Below are positions 7,058 through 14,864 of a stretch of 25,373 nucleotides of DNA, one piece after another (the stretch's first letter is position 1; each line of letters begins with the position of its first letter). The notes below the pieces were generated by a model. That model ran no database searches. It was not told where the DNA came from and worked only from the letters and a program-made list of their open reading frames with translations. The position numbers and the translations under genes were made by a program. Source of the stretch: a virus; IMG/VR virus record IMGVR_UViG_3300042475_000565, positions 1 to 25,373 of that record. One strand, 5' to 3'.

Positions 7058-8040
7058 GCGAGATAAAAGGCACAAATGTCATCGGGCCGGTGGTGCCGTT
7101 TGACACGACGGACACGCACGCCAGCCATTTGGCGAAGTATGGCCAGGGCGGATACCGCACCGCGGCTGACACAGCTGAACGGGATGCGATCCCTGCCGCT
7201 AGGCGAGAAGCCGGGATGCTCGTCTATGTCACGGCAGCGAACACAATCTACAAGCTAGGCGTAGACCTGACGACGTGGGACGAGTTTGGCGGCCCAACTG
7301 GGCCAACGGGCTCGGTTGGTCAGCAAGGTGCAACAGGGGCCGCTGGTGTGGTTAGCGTTGCGGCTCCGCTCGTCAACAGCGGGACAAGCACAGCTGCATC
7401 ACTGAGTCTTGACTACGGCACGGGCTTTGGTGTGATCGATGGCAAGCTGATTCTGTTCGGCGTGCCGCAGTCCAGTATTTCGGGTTTGACGGATGCGCTG
7501 ACGGCAAAAGCGGCTGTTGGTCATACGCACGCACTTAGCGCGCTGACGCAGTCCAGCGCAACGACCGGCCAAGTGGCAGCATGGAACGGAACGGCATGGG
7601 CGCCGGCGGCACCGTCTTCCGGCGCAACCGGACCCACGGGAAGCGCTGGCGCTGCCTCGACAGTCACGGGACCGACAGGCCCTTCGGGCGCCACCGGTGC
7701 GGCCTCTAACGTAACCGGGCCTACGGGCGCAACTGGCGCGGCGGGCGCTGCATCCACTGTTACTGGGCCAACCGGCGCGACTGGTTCGGTTGGTGACGCT
7801 TCGACGGTGACGGGTCCAACGGGAGCGACAGGCCCAGCGTCCACCGTGACGGGGCCGACGGGCAGCCCAGGTTCCGCTGGCGGTCAAGGCGTGACGGGGC
7901 CTACGGGTCCAGCCGGAAGCGGTGATGGCGGCGGGTCATCGTCGGCCTCGGACCTGACGACCGGCACACTCGCAGATGCCCTGCTCTCCGACAAAGCACG
8001 CGCCGCCGCAAACATCTACCTCTGGAGCAACTTCCGATAA
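7054..8040 (+). CDS. Collagen-like tail fibre protein 1
   Basis: A 328-residue fibre starting at GTG 7054 inside GTGA. Residues 1-80 hold a conserved phage fibre domain (TDTHASHLAKYGQGGYR, AERDAIPAARREAGMLVYV, LTTWDEFGG). A short collagen stretch follows (80-98), then a beta region with a GHTH motif (156-159) of the kind found in trimeric fibre shafts, where His pairs can bind metal. Residues 190-290 are collagen-like G-x-y repeats dominated by GPT and GAT triplets and broken at intervals by AASTVT. The C-terminus ASDLTTGTLADALLSDKARAAANIYLWSNFR (read in two parts) is a typical fibre ending. It probably forms trimers and binds the cell surface. Confidence 0.82.
   Translation: MSEIKGTNVIGPVVPFDTTDTHASHLAKYGQGGYRTAADTAERDAIPAARREAGMLVYVTAANTIYKLGVDLTTWDEFGGPTGPTGSVGQQGATGAAGVVSVAAPLVNSGTSTAASLSLDYGTGFGVIDGKLILFGVPQSSISGLTDALTAKAAVGHTHALSALTQSSATTGQVAAWNGTAWAPAAPSSGATGPTGSAGAASTVTGPTGPSGATGAASNVTGPTGATGAAGAASTVTGPTGATGSVGDASTVTGPTGATGPASTVTGPTGSPGSAGGQGVTGPTGPAGSGDGGGSSSASDLTTGTLADALLSDKARAAANIYLWSNFR
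7621..7920 (+). repeat. Collagen-like repeat tract in fibre 1
   Basis: About 300 bases of related 30-36-base units encode G-P-T-G-A-T-G and the interruption A-A-S-T-V-T. Units differ mainly at third codon positions, which suggests selection on the protein. The second fibre at 9742-9996 carries similar units, so the two tracts could recombine. Confidence 0.75.
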
Positions 8041-8423
8041 TGGCAACGAACCCATCATTCGCCGCTACGCCGCGCATCGCGTCCGTCAACATCGCGACCG
8101 CGAACACGAACCGCGACGGCTCTGGCACAGTTGCCACGCTCATCACGGGAGTGGCGGCCGGGACTCGCGTGAGCGAGATCGTCATCAAGGCTCGCGTCAC
8201 AACGACTGCTGGACAGGTGCGCGTGTTTTTGTACGACGGGACAACATTCTTCCTGTTCGATGAAATCGCGGTCGCAGCGGCAACCGTGTCCGCGAGCGTG
8301 CAGGGTGTTCGGCAAAGCGTCAGCTACAACAATCTGATTCTTCCATCCTCGTCGTGGTCGGTGCGAGTCAGTACGCACAACGCAGAATCAATTGACGTAA
8401 CCGCTCTCGGGGCCGACTTGTGA
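8040..8423 (+). CDS. Phage tail beta-sandwich protein
   Basis: A 127-residue protein with no signal peptide or membrane segment. It resembles a widespread small virion protein: ATPRIASVNIATANTNRDG near the start, then VSEIVIKARVTTTAGQVRVFLYDG (read in two strands), and a WSVRVSTHNAESIDVTALGADL-like ending with the conserved STHNAE motif. Alternating hydrophobic strands suggest a jelly-roll or beta-sandwich. Its ATG overlaps the stop of fibre 1 by one base, and its stop overlaps the GTG of the next gene. Among adhesin genes it probably serves as a fibre tip or fibre-associated subunit. Its precise role is unknown. Confidence 0.65.
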   Translation: MATNPSFAATPRIASVNIATANTNRDGSGTVATLITGVAAGTRVSEIVIKARVTTTAGQVRVFLYDGTTFFLFDEIAVAAATVSASVQGVRQSVSYNNLILPSSSWSVRVSTHNAESIDVTALGADL

Positions 8424-9265
8424 ATACCGGCATTTATGGCCTCGGCGCGGCGACGGCGGCGGGTGGCCCGTTCGGCCTGAACGGCGTTCCGGCACCGGCG
8501 ACGGTTCGCGTCCTCGTATTGGCCGGTGGTGGCGGCGGGCAGACTTCCTCTGGAGCCGGTGGAGGAGGGGCAGGCGCGGGCGGGATGCTGGAGCAGTTCG
8601 TAAACGTCACACTTGGCACCGCGATAGCCGTCTCGGTCGGCGGCGGGGGCGCGGCGGCGTCTCGTGGCTCAAACAGTTTTTTCGGCGGCGTGATCTGTAT
8701 CGGCGGCGGTGGTGGCGCAAGCAACCTCATCTCCGCTGCTGGAGGCTCTGGGGCAGGAGGCACCACGACGACGGCGGCGGGGCCGATTGCCAGCCAGCAA
8801 GGCAACACGGGCGGCGCGGTCCAAGGCGGCGCGCGTGGCGGCGGCGGTGGCGGTGCTGGTGGGAACGGCAGCGCTGGGTCCGCGACTGGAGGTGGTGCCG
8901 GCGGGGCGGGCCGCGAGACATCAATCACGGGGGCTTCGCAGACACTGGCAGGCGGCGGCGGCGGCGGGCCGGCGTCAACTCAATCCACTGTCTCTGCTGG
9001 CGGGTCTGGTGGCGGCGGCGTAGGCGCGAGCAATGCGACCGTAGCAGGAGCGGGGCTGGCTGGCACCGGCGGCGGCGGCGGCGGCGGGTGCAACGTAGCG
9101 GGATTCACTGTCGGCGGTCAGGGCGGATCGGGCCTCATCGTGCTGCGCTACTCGTCGCTCCTGCAAGTCCGAATCGGCTCGGGACTCACCTACTCAATCG
9201 CGAGTGCGGGCGGCGATCAAATCGTCACGATCACGGCCGGCACCGACACGATCTCTTGGAGTTGA
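8420..9265 (+). CDS. Glycine-rich (polyglycine) tail protein
   Basis: Starts at GTG 8420 overlapping the previous stop. The 281 residues contain a short N-terminal beta segment ending TVRVLVLAGGGGG, then repeated Gly-rich blocks interleaved with hydrophobic strands (TAIAVSVGGGG, VICIGGGGG), and a closing GGSGLIVLRYSSL strand. This is the pattern of glycine-rich phage adhesins; in the Salmonella phage S16 adhesin such runs form stacked polyglycine-II helices that present receptor-binding loops. The last 40 residues (VRIGSGLTYSIAS..., IVTITAGTDTISWS) form a small beta domain. The gene contains GGC triplet runs at 8951-8965 and 9068-9085 that could change length in frame. It is probably a receptor-binding or fibre-tip protein. 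Confidence 0.72.
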   Translation: MNTGIYGLGAATAAGGPFGLNGVPAPATVRVLVLAGGGGGQTSSGAGGGGAGAGGMLEQFVNVTLGTAIAVSVGGGGAAASRGSNSFFGGVICIGGGGGASNLISAAGGSGAGGTTTTAAGPIASQQGNTGGAVQGGARGGGGGGAGGNGSAGSATGGGAGGAGRETSITGASQTLAGGGGGGPASTQSTVSAGGSGGGGVGASNATVAGAGLAGTGGGGGGGCNVAGFTVGGQGGSGLIVLRYSSLLQVRIGSGLTYSIASAGGDQIVTITAGTDTISWS

Positions 9266-9269
9266 GCAA

Positions 9270-9554
9270 ATGGCGCACTATGCCTTCGTGGATGAAAACA
9301 GTGTCGTGGTGGAGGTGATCGTCGGCAACGACGAAGGCGAAGGCACCGACTGGGAAGCGTACTACGCTGCTGTTCGCGGCCTGGCCTGTAAGCGAACGAG
9401 CTACAGCGCGAGAAACGGAATTAGCACGCGCACAGGCGGGCCGGGCTACAGAGGAAACTATGCGGGCATCGGCTACCGATTCGATCCGACAATCGGTCCA
9501 GACGGTGCGTTCCTTCCACCAGAGACACAGCCGGATCTCAATACCAACGTCTAG
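9270..9554 (+). CDS. Small phage tail or fibre protein
   Basis: A 95-residue protein, MAHYAFVDENSVVVEVIVGNDE... ending in RGNYAGIGYRFDPTIGPDGAF. The start with a beta hairpin and the GNYAGIGYxxD motif match a small protein family found among tail genes of marine and T4-like phages. A longer in-frame start exists at 9204 but would overlap the upstream gene by 62 bases. The ATG at 9270 has GGAG (9258-9261) at the right distance and gives the family-type MAHYAF start, so I prefer it. Function is unknown; position suggests a fibre component. Confidence 0.65.
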   Translation: MAHYAFVDENSVVVEVIVGNDEGEGTDWEAYYAAVRGLACKRTSYSARNGISTRTGGPGYRGNYAGIGYRFDPTIGPDGAFLPPETQPDLNTNV

Positions 9555-9563
9555 GATTCATCC

Positions 9564-10313
9564 ATGCCTTTCTATTCGCTGCCAACTGGTGGATCGCCTG
9601 TTCTCGCCGGCAACGGTGCGCCGACGGGCGGCATCGGAAACGTTGGTGACATCTACCTAGACAAGACAAACAAAGGGCTTTACGGTCCAAAGGACGCCGT
9701 CACTGGATGGGGCAGCCCTGTAGACGTTTCTTCCGGCCCTACCGGCAGCACGGGCAGCACTGGGCCAGCATCAACGGTAACCGGCCCGTCTGGCCCGCAG
9801 GGCAGCACAGGTGCCACGGGCAGCACGGGGGCTGCATCGACGGTAACCGGCCCGCAGGGCAGCACGGGACCGACAGGACCGGCGTCCGCAGTGACCGGCC
9901 CGCAGGGCAGCACAGGACCAACGGGCAGATCCGTGACCGGCGCCACGGGCAGGCAGGGACCGACCGGCCCGGCAGTGACCGGCCCTACGGGCGGATTCGG
10001 TCTTCCTCAAGCAATCAACGCACAGACCACAGGTTACACGCTGGCGTTTGCCGACGCCGGAAGTCTGGTGACCGTAGACGTTGCCACCGGTCCCGTCGAA
10101 GTCATCGTGCCGGCATCTGCTGACGTTGATTTTCCGACCGGCACGCACGTTGACATCGCGCGGCTCGGTACAGGCGCCGTGCAGGTAACTGGTGCAACTG
10201 GCGTGACCGTCAACGCCACGCCTGGCACAAAGCTGCGCGATCAGTATTCCGCAGGGACGGTGATCCTCTATGCAGCTGACACGTGGCTGCTGGTTGGAGA
10301 CGTTGACGCATGA
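9564..10313 (+). CDS. Collagen-like tail fibre protein 2
   Basis: A 249-residue fibre. Residues 1-50 contain a fibre-type [26 protein letters not shown] segment (read in two parts). Residues 58-145 are collagen-like with GPT, GST and GPQ triplets and the same ASTVT/ASAVT interruptions as fibre 1. The C-terminal 100 residues ([53 protein letters not shown]) form a beta-rich domain seen at the end of many phage fibres, likely a trimerisation or tip domain. Its stop overlaps the ATG of the next gene. It may be a second specificity fibre, or part of the same fibre complex. Confidence 0.78.
   Translation: MPFYSLPTGGSPVLAGNGAPTGGIGNVGDIYLDKTNKGLYGPKDAVTGWGSPVDVSSGPTGSTGSTGPASTVTGPSGPQGSTGATGSTGAASTVTGPQGSTGPTGPASAVTGPQGSTGPTGRSVTGATGRQGPTGPAVTGPTGGFGLPQAINAQTTGYTLAFADAGSLVTVDVATGPVEVIVPASADVDFPTGTHVDIARLGTGAVQVTGATGVTVNATPGTKLRDQYSAGTVILYAADTWLLVGDVDA
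9742..9996 (+). repeat. Collagen-like repeat tract in fibre 2
   Basis: Repeated units encode G-P-A-S-T-V-T-G-P and G-P-Q-G-S-T-G, with near-identical DNA words such as ACCGGCCCGCAGGGCAGCAC at several places. Nucleotide similarity between units is higher than in the tract of fibre 1, suggesting more recent amplification. Confidence 0.7.
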
Positions 10314-11764
10314 GAGGCAAGGCCGGTCTGTTCAGCCGGTTTGTCGTTCCTGCCGTGATCGCGTTTGACGGTAGCGATGGCGATGCCATCAACGTCGGTG
10401 GCGGCACTCGCAGCGGCACCGTTACGTACACCGGCGCCGGCCACACCACTTCGCGCGTTTTCAAGCTTGCTGGCACCAGCGGTGGCGCAACGTTTGATTC
10501 GTCAGGCACCGGCCCGCTTGTCGTGACGCAGGCGTTCACCTACACGACAGGTGCCAAAACGCTGACGATGACAGGCTCGAACACAGGCGCCAACTCGGTG
10601 GGCGTAATCGCAAACGCCGGAGGCCAGCCAATTTCTGTGGTGAAGTCGGGAGCCGGAACGTGGCAATTCTCCGCAACCAGTTCTTACGCAGGACAGACAA
10701 CGATTCTTTCCGGCACGGCCTTGGCTGCAGACGATGCGCCGTCCGATGGGAATGGCGTATTTGGGTACTCGTCTAGCGGCGGCCTTGGTTCTGGCTCTGC
10801 TGTCACGGTCCTGGGAGACGACGCCGCAGACTCATCTGGGTCTGCATCGCTGCTGTTGGATCAAGGCGCGCTGTTCGGCCGCTTGGTAACTATCCCCGCG
10901 CTCGGCACGGGTGGCGTGCAGACGGTCATCGTGGGCGGCGCAAACACATCTGGCACGACACGGTTTCAGTCTGCCATGACGTTCTATGTGAACAGGGACG
11001 TTGTCCTGCGGGCTGCAACTGGCGGCACGTGCGAGTTTGCCAATGGCTGGCTCGGTGGCGTTCCTGGCGACGTGGGTGGCGTTGCCGCTTCAATTACGGT
11101 GGGCAGTTCTGGAAACACTGGCACCGTGTTGGTGTCAGGCAACCTCTCCACGTCTGGTGTTATCACGCTGGCTTATGGAACCTTGAAGGTTACCGGCACA
11201 ATCGCCAGCACGGATGAAATCGTTGTTGATGGGACGGGTGCTGTTCTGGTCTACAACGGGGCTGCGGAACTGTTGTCGTCATTGACGCTGACGCAAGGCA
11301 CGTTGTCCGGTTCCAGCGAAATCGCAACGGCCGTAACGGCTGGAGCGAATGCCACGCTTTCACCCGGCGATCCTGTCGGGTCGCAAGCGTTTTCAGCCGG
11401 CCTAACGCTTGCCAGTGGCGGCACCTATCGCTGGCAAATCAACAACTGGACGGGTTCTGCTGGCAGCGGCTTTGCCCAGCTGGTTGTGTCAGGCGATGAC
11501 CTGTCGATCACGGCCACCAGCGGCAGCACGTTCACGATCAAACTGGTTGGGCTGACTTCCGGCAACGTCTCCGGTGCCGTTCCCAACTTTGACAACACAA
11601 CATCGAAGTCGTTCACGATTGCCACGGCCGGTACGCTGGCAGGGTTCGCATCCAACAAGTTCACGATCGACGCCAGCGAGTTCACGAACAACAACGATTT
11701 GGATGGCGGCACGTGGACGCTGTCCGACTCTGGCGATGACATCGTTTTGACCTTCACGCCATGA
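10310..11764 (+). CDS. Beta-solenoid fibre with autotransporter-associated (PATR) repeat
   Basis: A 484-residue Gly/Ser/Thr-rich protein with long runs of short beta strands. Residues about 108-140 carry a recognisable passenger-associated repeat ([34 protein letters not shown]), the motif found in autotransporter passenger domains and abundant in Planctomycetes and Verrucomicrobia. Further solenoid-like segments run to about 360, and ATLSPGD...[11 protein letters not shown] plus the ending [13 protein letters not shown] also match the C-terminal region of such repeat proteins. There is no autotransporter barrel and no convincing signal peptide. Placed among fibre genes and overlapping both neighbours, it is best read as a phage fibre or adhesin that borrowed a cellular solenoid. 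Confidence 0.7.
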   Translation: MRGKAGLFSRFVVPAVIAFDGSDGDAINVGGGTRSGTVTYTGAGHTTSRVFKLAGTSGGATFDSSGTGPLVVTQAFTYTTGAKTLTMTGSNTGANSVGVIANAGGQPISVVKSGAGTWQFSATSSYAGQTTILSGTALAADDAPSDGNGVFGYSSSGGLGSGSAVTVLGDDAADSSGSASLLLDQGALFGRLVTIPALGTGGVQTVIVGGANTSGTTRFQSAMTFYVNRDVVLRAATGGTCEFANGWLGGVPGDVGGVAASITVGSSGNTGTVLVSGNLSTSGVITLAYGTLKVTGTIASTDEIVVDGTGAVLVYNGAAELLSSLTLTQGTLSGSSEIATAVTAGANATLSPGDPVGSQAFSAGLTLASGGTYRWQINNWTGSAGSGFAQLVVSGDDLSITATSGSTFTIKLVGLTSGNVSGAVPNFDNTTSKSFTIATAGTLAGFASNKFTIDASEFTNNNDLDGGTWTLSDSGDDIVLTFTP

Positions 11765-12834
11765 TCCAGCACCTAGCGGCATTGAGCGTCCACGCCTTCT
11801 ACGCAGGCGAATTGGACGCTGGCCGCCGGTCATGCGAACGGCTGCTGTCTCTGCCCGGTCTGCCGCAGGAAATGGAAATGCAGACTAGGGTGAACCGCAC
11901 GTTTTACACGCAGCCGCTGGAGGAACTGGCTGGGTGCCGTTTCGTTCGGCTTGACGTTGAGCCGGCGCAGCCCGGCTGGTCTTGCTTCAATCCGACGATT
12001 GCAGACTGCGGCGGCCTGGTCGCAGTGGTCCGCTCGAGCAACTACCGGATCGTGGATGGCAGATACGTGATGCCGCCGGAAGACGGCGACACAATCCGCA
12101 CGCAGAATCTTCTGGTTCGCCTGCGGCCCGATTTGACCGTGGCCGACTGTCGGCCGATAGCCGGGCCGGAGTACCACCGGACCGAGTATCCGGTTGAGGG
12201 GCTCGAGGACTGCCGGCTGCGGCAGACCCAAGCGGGTATAGGTGTTTCCGCCACGGTCCGCGATGCGGCGCCGCTCAACGGCGACTGCCGGATTGGGATT
12301 GCCGATCTGGACGTTGACCGTGCCGAGTTCACAGGCCTGCGAATGCTGGACTGCCTGTCGCTGCAGCAGCATGAAAAAAACTGGATGCCGCTACAGGGAT
12401 GCGATGGTTGGGTCTACGCCGTCAGCCACGCCGGCCACACGGTCACGGTGGACGCTGACCCGTCGCTGCGTGGTGCGTATCTGATGCACCGCCGGTCGCC
12501 GGCGCCGCAGATTGGCAGCCAGTTCCGTGGTGGCTCGCAGTTGGTGCAATTCCGTGGCGGATGGCTCGGGCTGATACACGAAGTGGCGCACGGCGGCCAC
12601 AGGGTCTACGAACACCGCTGGGTATGGCTGGACAATTCGCTAACGCTCAAGCGGTGGTCGCTGCCGTTCGCGTTTCGCGAACTGCGAACAATTGAGTTCG
12701 CCGCTGGTCTTGCGATCACCGGCAGCAGCGTAGTGGCGTCGTTTGGCGTGCGAGACGCCGAAGCGTGGCTTGTGGACCTCGATGCGGGTTCCGTTGAAGG
12801 GATGCTTGCGGATGCTGCACCAGCAGATCGCTGA
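11761..12834 (+). CDS. GH130/GH43-like five-bladed beta-propeller protein
   Basis: A 357-residue protein. Residues 1-55 look like a helical TPR-type segment (LSVHAFYAGELDAGRRSCERLL, read in two helices). From about 60 on it resembles a five-bladed propeller of the GH130/GH43 type: FNPTI (76-80), EGLEDCRL (146-153, compare the ED-[PC]-R motif of GH130), HEKNWMPL (204-211), FRGGSQ (255-260), LIHEV (271-275) and IEFAAGL (311-317). GH130 enzymes phosphorolyse or hydrolyse mannosides; relatives of this subtype often sit beside glycosyltransferases. It may therefore process or recognise a glycan. Catalytic competence cannot be judged by eye. It overlaps the PATR fibre by four bases and the next gene by 23. 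Confidence 0.6.
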   Translation: MIQHLAALSVHAFYAGELDAGRRSCERLLSLPGLPQEMEMQTRVNRTFYTQPLEELAGCRFVRLDVEPAQPGWSCFNPTIADCGGLVAVVRSSNYRIVDGRYVMPPEDGDTIRTQNLLVRLRPDLTVADCRPIAGPEYHRTEYPVEGLEDCRLRQTQAGIGVSATVRDAAPLNGDCRIGIADLDVDRAEFTGLRMLDCLSLQQHEKNWMPLQGCDGWVYAVSHAGHTVTVDADPSLRGAYLMHRRSPAPQIGSQFRGGSQLVQFRGGWLGLIHEVAHGGHRVYEHRWVWLDNSLTLKRWSLPFAFRELRTIEFAAGLAITGSSVVASFGVRDAEAWLVDLDAGSVEGMLADAAPADR

Positions 12835-13351
12835 CGCACTGGCGAGGGCATGGATGCCAAATGACTGGTTTGCGCTGGACGCACGGTCGCTGCGGCACTA
12901 CCAGCACAAGGCTGACGCCGTTGCAGCGATCCAGCCTAAGACCGGCATTGAGATCGGAACCCGCTGCGGGTACTCGCTGCTGGCGTTCCACGTGGCCAGC
13001 CCTGGCACGCGATGGCTGTGCGTGGACGGCTGGCTAGACGCTGATTCGCCGCAGTGCATGGACCACTGGCAGCGGATCGTGGCGGAATGGCGGATCAATG
13101 CCCAGCTGCTGCGGGCCGACACTCGAGGTGTAACGGAGTTGCCGCCTGCGGACTTCGCGCACGTGGACGGCGATCATTCCTACGCCGGCGCCCTGGCGGA
13201 TCTGCACTTGGTCGCTGACGTTCCGGCGATCCTGGCGGATGATTGCGACAACGCCAGCGTGCGCCGGGCCGTCGAAGACTTCTGCGCTAGCAGGAACAGG
13301 CGGGCCACGTTCACCGACGATGGCCTGCGGCAATCGGCACTGATCCTATGA
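12812..13351 (+). CDS. Class I SAM-dependent methyltransferase (Methyltransf_24-like)
   Basis: I place the start at ATG 12812 (179 residues): GAAGGGA at 12796-12802 lies nine bases before it, and an earlier in-frame ATG at 12743 would overlap the propeller gene by 92 bases. Motif I is IEIGTRCGYS (46-55), followed by an acidic strand end CVDGW (70-74) and the family signature FAHVDGDHSYAGALADLHL (115-133). This arrangement is common in small methyltransferases of polysaccharide and glycoprotein gene clusters. It would transfer a methyl group from SAM, plausibly to a sugar. The stop overlaps the glycosyltransferase ATG. The domain is compact but complete. Confidence 0.68.
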   Translation: MLHQQIADALARAWMPNDWFALDARSLRHYQHKADAVAAIQPKTGIEIGTRCGYSLLAFHVASPGTRWLCVDGWLDADSPQCMDHWQRIVAEWRINAQLLRADTRGVTELPPADFAHVDGDHSYAGALADLHLVADVPAILADDCDNASVRRAVEDFCASRNRRATFTDDGLRQSALIL

Positions 13352-14403
13352 GTCTGAAAATTGGCGTTTACGCGCTGGCACGCAACGAAGAAAAGCACGT
13401 CTTTGACTGGTCGCATTCGTGTGACGAAGCCGACGTGCGTGTTGTCACCGACACGGGATCGACTGATTCCACAGTTGATCGGCTGCGGCAGTCAGGCGTG
13501 ACGGTTGCCACAGGGAACGTCGTGCCGTGGCGCTGGGACGATGCCCACAACCTTTCGCTCTACCACCTGCCGTCCGACGTAGATGTGTGCCTCCGCTTGG
13601 ACCTAGACGAACGCTTGTCGCCCGGCTGGCGGGAAGTAATTGAACGCGAGTGGACGGACGGCACCAATCAACTTTTCTACAAATACGTTTGGTCATGGGC
13701 TTCCGATGGCACGGAAGACTTGGTGTTCATTGCGGACCGCATCCACTCGCGGCACGGGTTTCGCTGGTCGGCACCAACGCACGAAGGGCTGATCTGCTGG
13801 CATGGCGAGAAACGGTCAAAGCTGACCACGGATCTGCAGATTTTCCACTTTCGAGACAAGGGGAAAAAGCACACCACCGACCTAGAGTTGTTGCGAATCG
13901 CCGTGCGCGAGGCTCCGCACGACGCACGGGCGCAGTGGTATCTAGCACGCGAAATGGACTACGCCGGGATGCCAGAGGCACGGGAAGCCTTTGAGCGGTA
14001 TTTGCAGATGGACGGCGGCATAGCGACAGAACGCGCATTCGCCTGCCGCATCTTGTGGAAGCTGACCGGCGATCCGTCCTGGTTGGTGCGGGCGACTGCG
14101 GAAGCGCCAGACGAGCCAGAAGCGTGGGAGCGGCTGGCGTTCCTCGCCTATCGCCAACGGGACTGGGGCAAGGTCGTGGCACTGGCCCGCAATGCCGTTG
14201 AGCGGCAGAACATCGGCACGCATTGCAGCGATCCACAGTCGCGCACCAAAGCGATGGACCTGCTGGCAGTCGCTCTGTGGGAACTTGGGAGGCGTCCAGA
14301 GGCACTGACGTTCGCCCGGCAGGCTCTGGCAAGATGTCCGAAAGACGCCCGCCTGCGCTCAAACGTGGCGGCCATGGAACAGACGCTAGGAGGCGCGGCG
14401 TGA
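13348..14403 (+). CDS. Family 2 glycosyltransferase with C-terminal TPR repeats
   Basis: A 351-residue soluble enzyme. The N-terminal GT-A domain has LARNEEKHV (10-18), the DTGSTDST loop (35-42) and a DxD-type LRLDLDE (82-88) for metal and nucleotide-sugar binding. The middle part (WSAPTHEGL, LQIFHFRD) matches GT2 enzymes of the glycan and SunS-like groups. Residues from about 180 to 345 are helical pairs typical of TPR (AREAPHDARAQWYLAREMDY, AWERLAFLAYRQRDWGKVVA, GRRPEALTFARQALARCPKD), as in O-glycosyltransferases that grip a protein acceptor. It overlaps the methyltransferase upstream and the tail-terminator GTG downstream. It likely glycosylates a virion or host surface target. Confidence 0.78.
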   Translation: MSLKIGVYALARNEEKHVFDWSHSCDEADVRVVTDTGSTDSTVDRLRQSGVTVATGNVVPWRWDDAHNLSLYHLPSDVDVCLRLDLDERLSPGWREVIEREWTDGTNQLFYKYVWSWASDGTEDLVFIADRIHSRHGFRWSAPTHEGLICWHGEKRSKLTTDLQIFHFRDKGKKHTTDLELLRIAVREAPHDARAQWYLAREMDYAGMPEAREAFERYLQMDGGIATERAFACRILWKLTGDPSWLVRATAEAPDEPEAWERLAFLAYRQRDWGKVVALARNAVERQNIGTHCSDPQSRTKAMDLLAVALWELGRRPEALTFARQALARCPKDARLRSNVAAMEQTLGGAA

Positions 14404-14858
14404 GTAGTTATCTGCGGCAGATTGCCGACGCGCTAGCCACTAGCCTGGATGGCGTCACGTGGGCGATTCAGTCCACGACCGTGGAACGAAAGAACTGGGT
14501 CAGCATCGACGTGGAGTCGATGGCCAATCCGGTGGTCTACGTCACGCCTGGGTCCGCTGACGTGACCCGCATCGGACGCCGGCAGACGCAGGTGGACTAT
14601 GACGTGCAGGTGTTCGTTGGCAGACACGTCACGACCGATCAAGACGTTGACGGGATGCTCGATCTGGCAAACGACATCTTCCGCCAGGTGAAGGCCCACC
14701 AGTTTGATGATATCGAGGACTGGCCAGAGGGCGTAACGAGCCCGCAGACGGTCACGATCGACCTAAACCCTGACGATGCGTTGAGTGAGCGAAACGTCTG
14801 GCGGGCGGCGATTGTTGCCACCTATCGCGTCCTTGAAAGCGACGACCTGCCGGAGTGA
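14400..14858 (+). CDS. Tail terminator / tail completion-like protein
   Basis: I choose the GTG at 14400, preceded by a near-perfect AGGAGG (14388-14393), giving 152 residues; an upstream ATG at 14223 only extends the frame into the glycosyltransferase gene. The protein starts SSYLRQIADALATSL and has strands such as VDYDVQVFVGRHV and NVWRAAIVATYRVLE. The helix-strand pattern, size and position resemble phage tail-terminator (lambda gpU-like) or minor tail proteins, which cap the tail tube and join it to the neck. The next gene is gp10-like, which fits. The family was inferred from size and context more than from a diagnostic motif. Confidence 0.5.
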   Translation: MSSYLRQIADALATSLDGVTWAIQSTTVERKNWVSIDVESMANPVVYVTPGSADVTRIGRRQTQVDYDVQVFVGRHVTTDQDVDGMLDLANDIFRQVKAHQFDDIEDWPEGVTSPQTVTIDLNPDDALSERNVWRAAIVATYRVLESDDLPE

Positions 14859-14864
14859 ACGCAC

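Noticed and set aside
7621-7920. Possible CRISPR-like repeat array
   Set aside because: Units are degenerate, in frame and encode collagen triplets; there are no unique spacers between identical repeats.
9204-9269. Longer start for the small tail protein
   Set aside because: The extra 22 residues come from the frame overlapping the polyglycine gene and are Arg/Ser-rich; ATG 9270 has GGAG at the right distance.
10310-11764. Bacterial autotransporter or host surface gene
   Set aside because: There is no C-terminal barrel or clear signal peptide, and both ends overlap phage-operon genes.
12743-12811. Longer start for the methyltransferase
   Set aside because: It would overlap the propeller gene by 92 bases; ATG 12812 has a better ribosome site and leaves the complete domain.
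14223-14399. Upstream extension of the tail-terminator frame
   Set aside because: It lies in the glycosyltransferase gene in another frame; the GTG at 14400 has an excellent AGGAGG.
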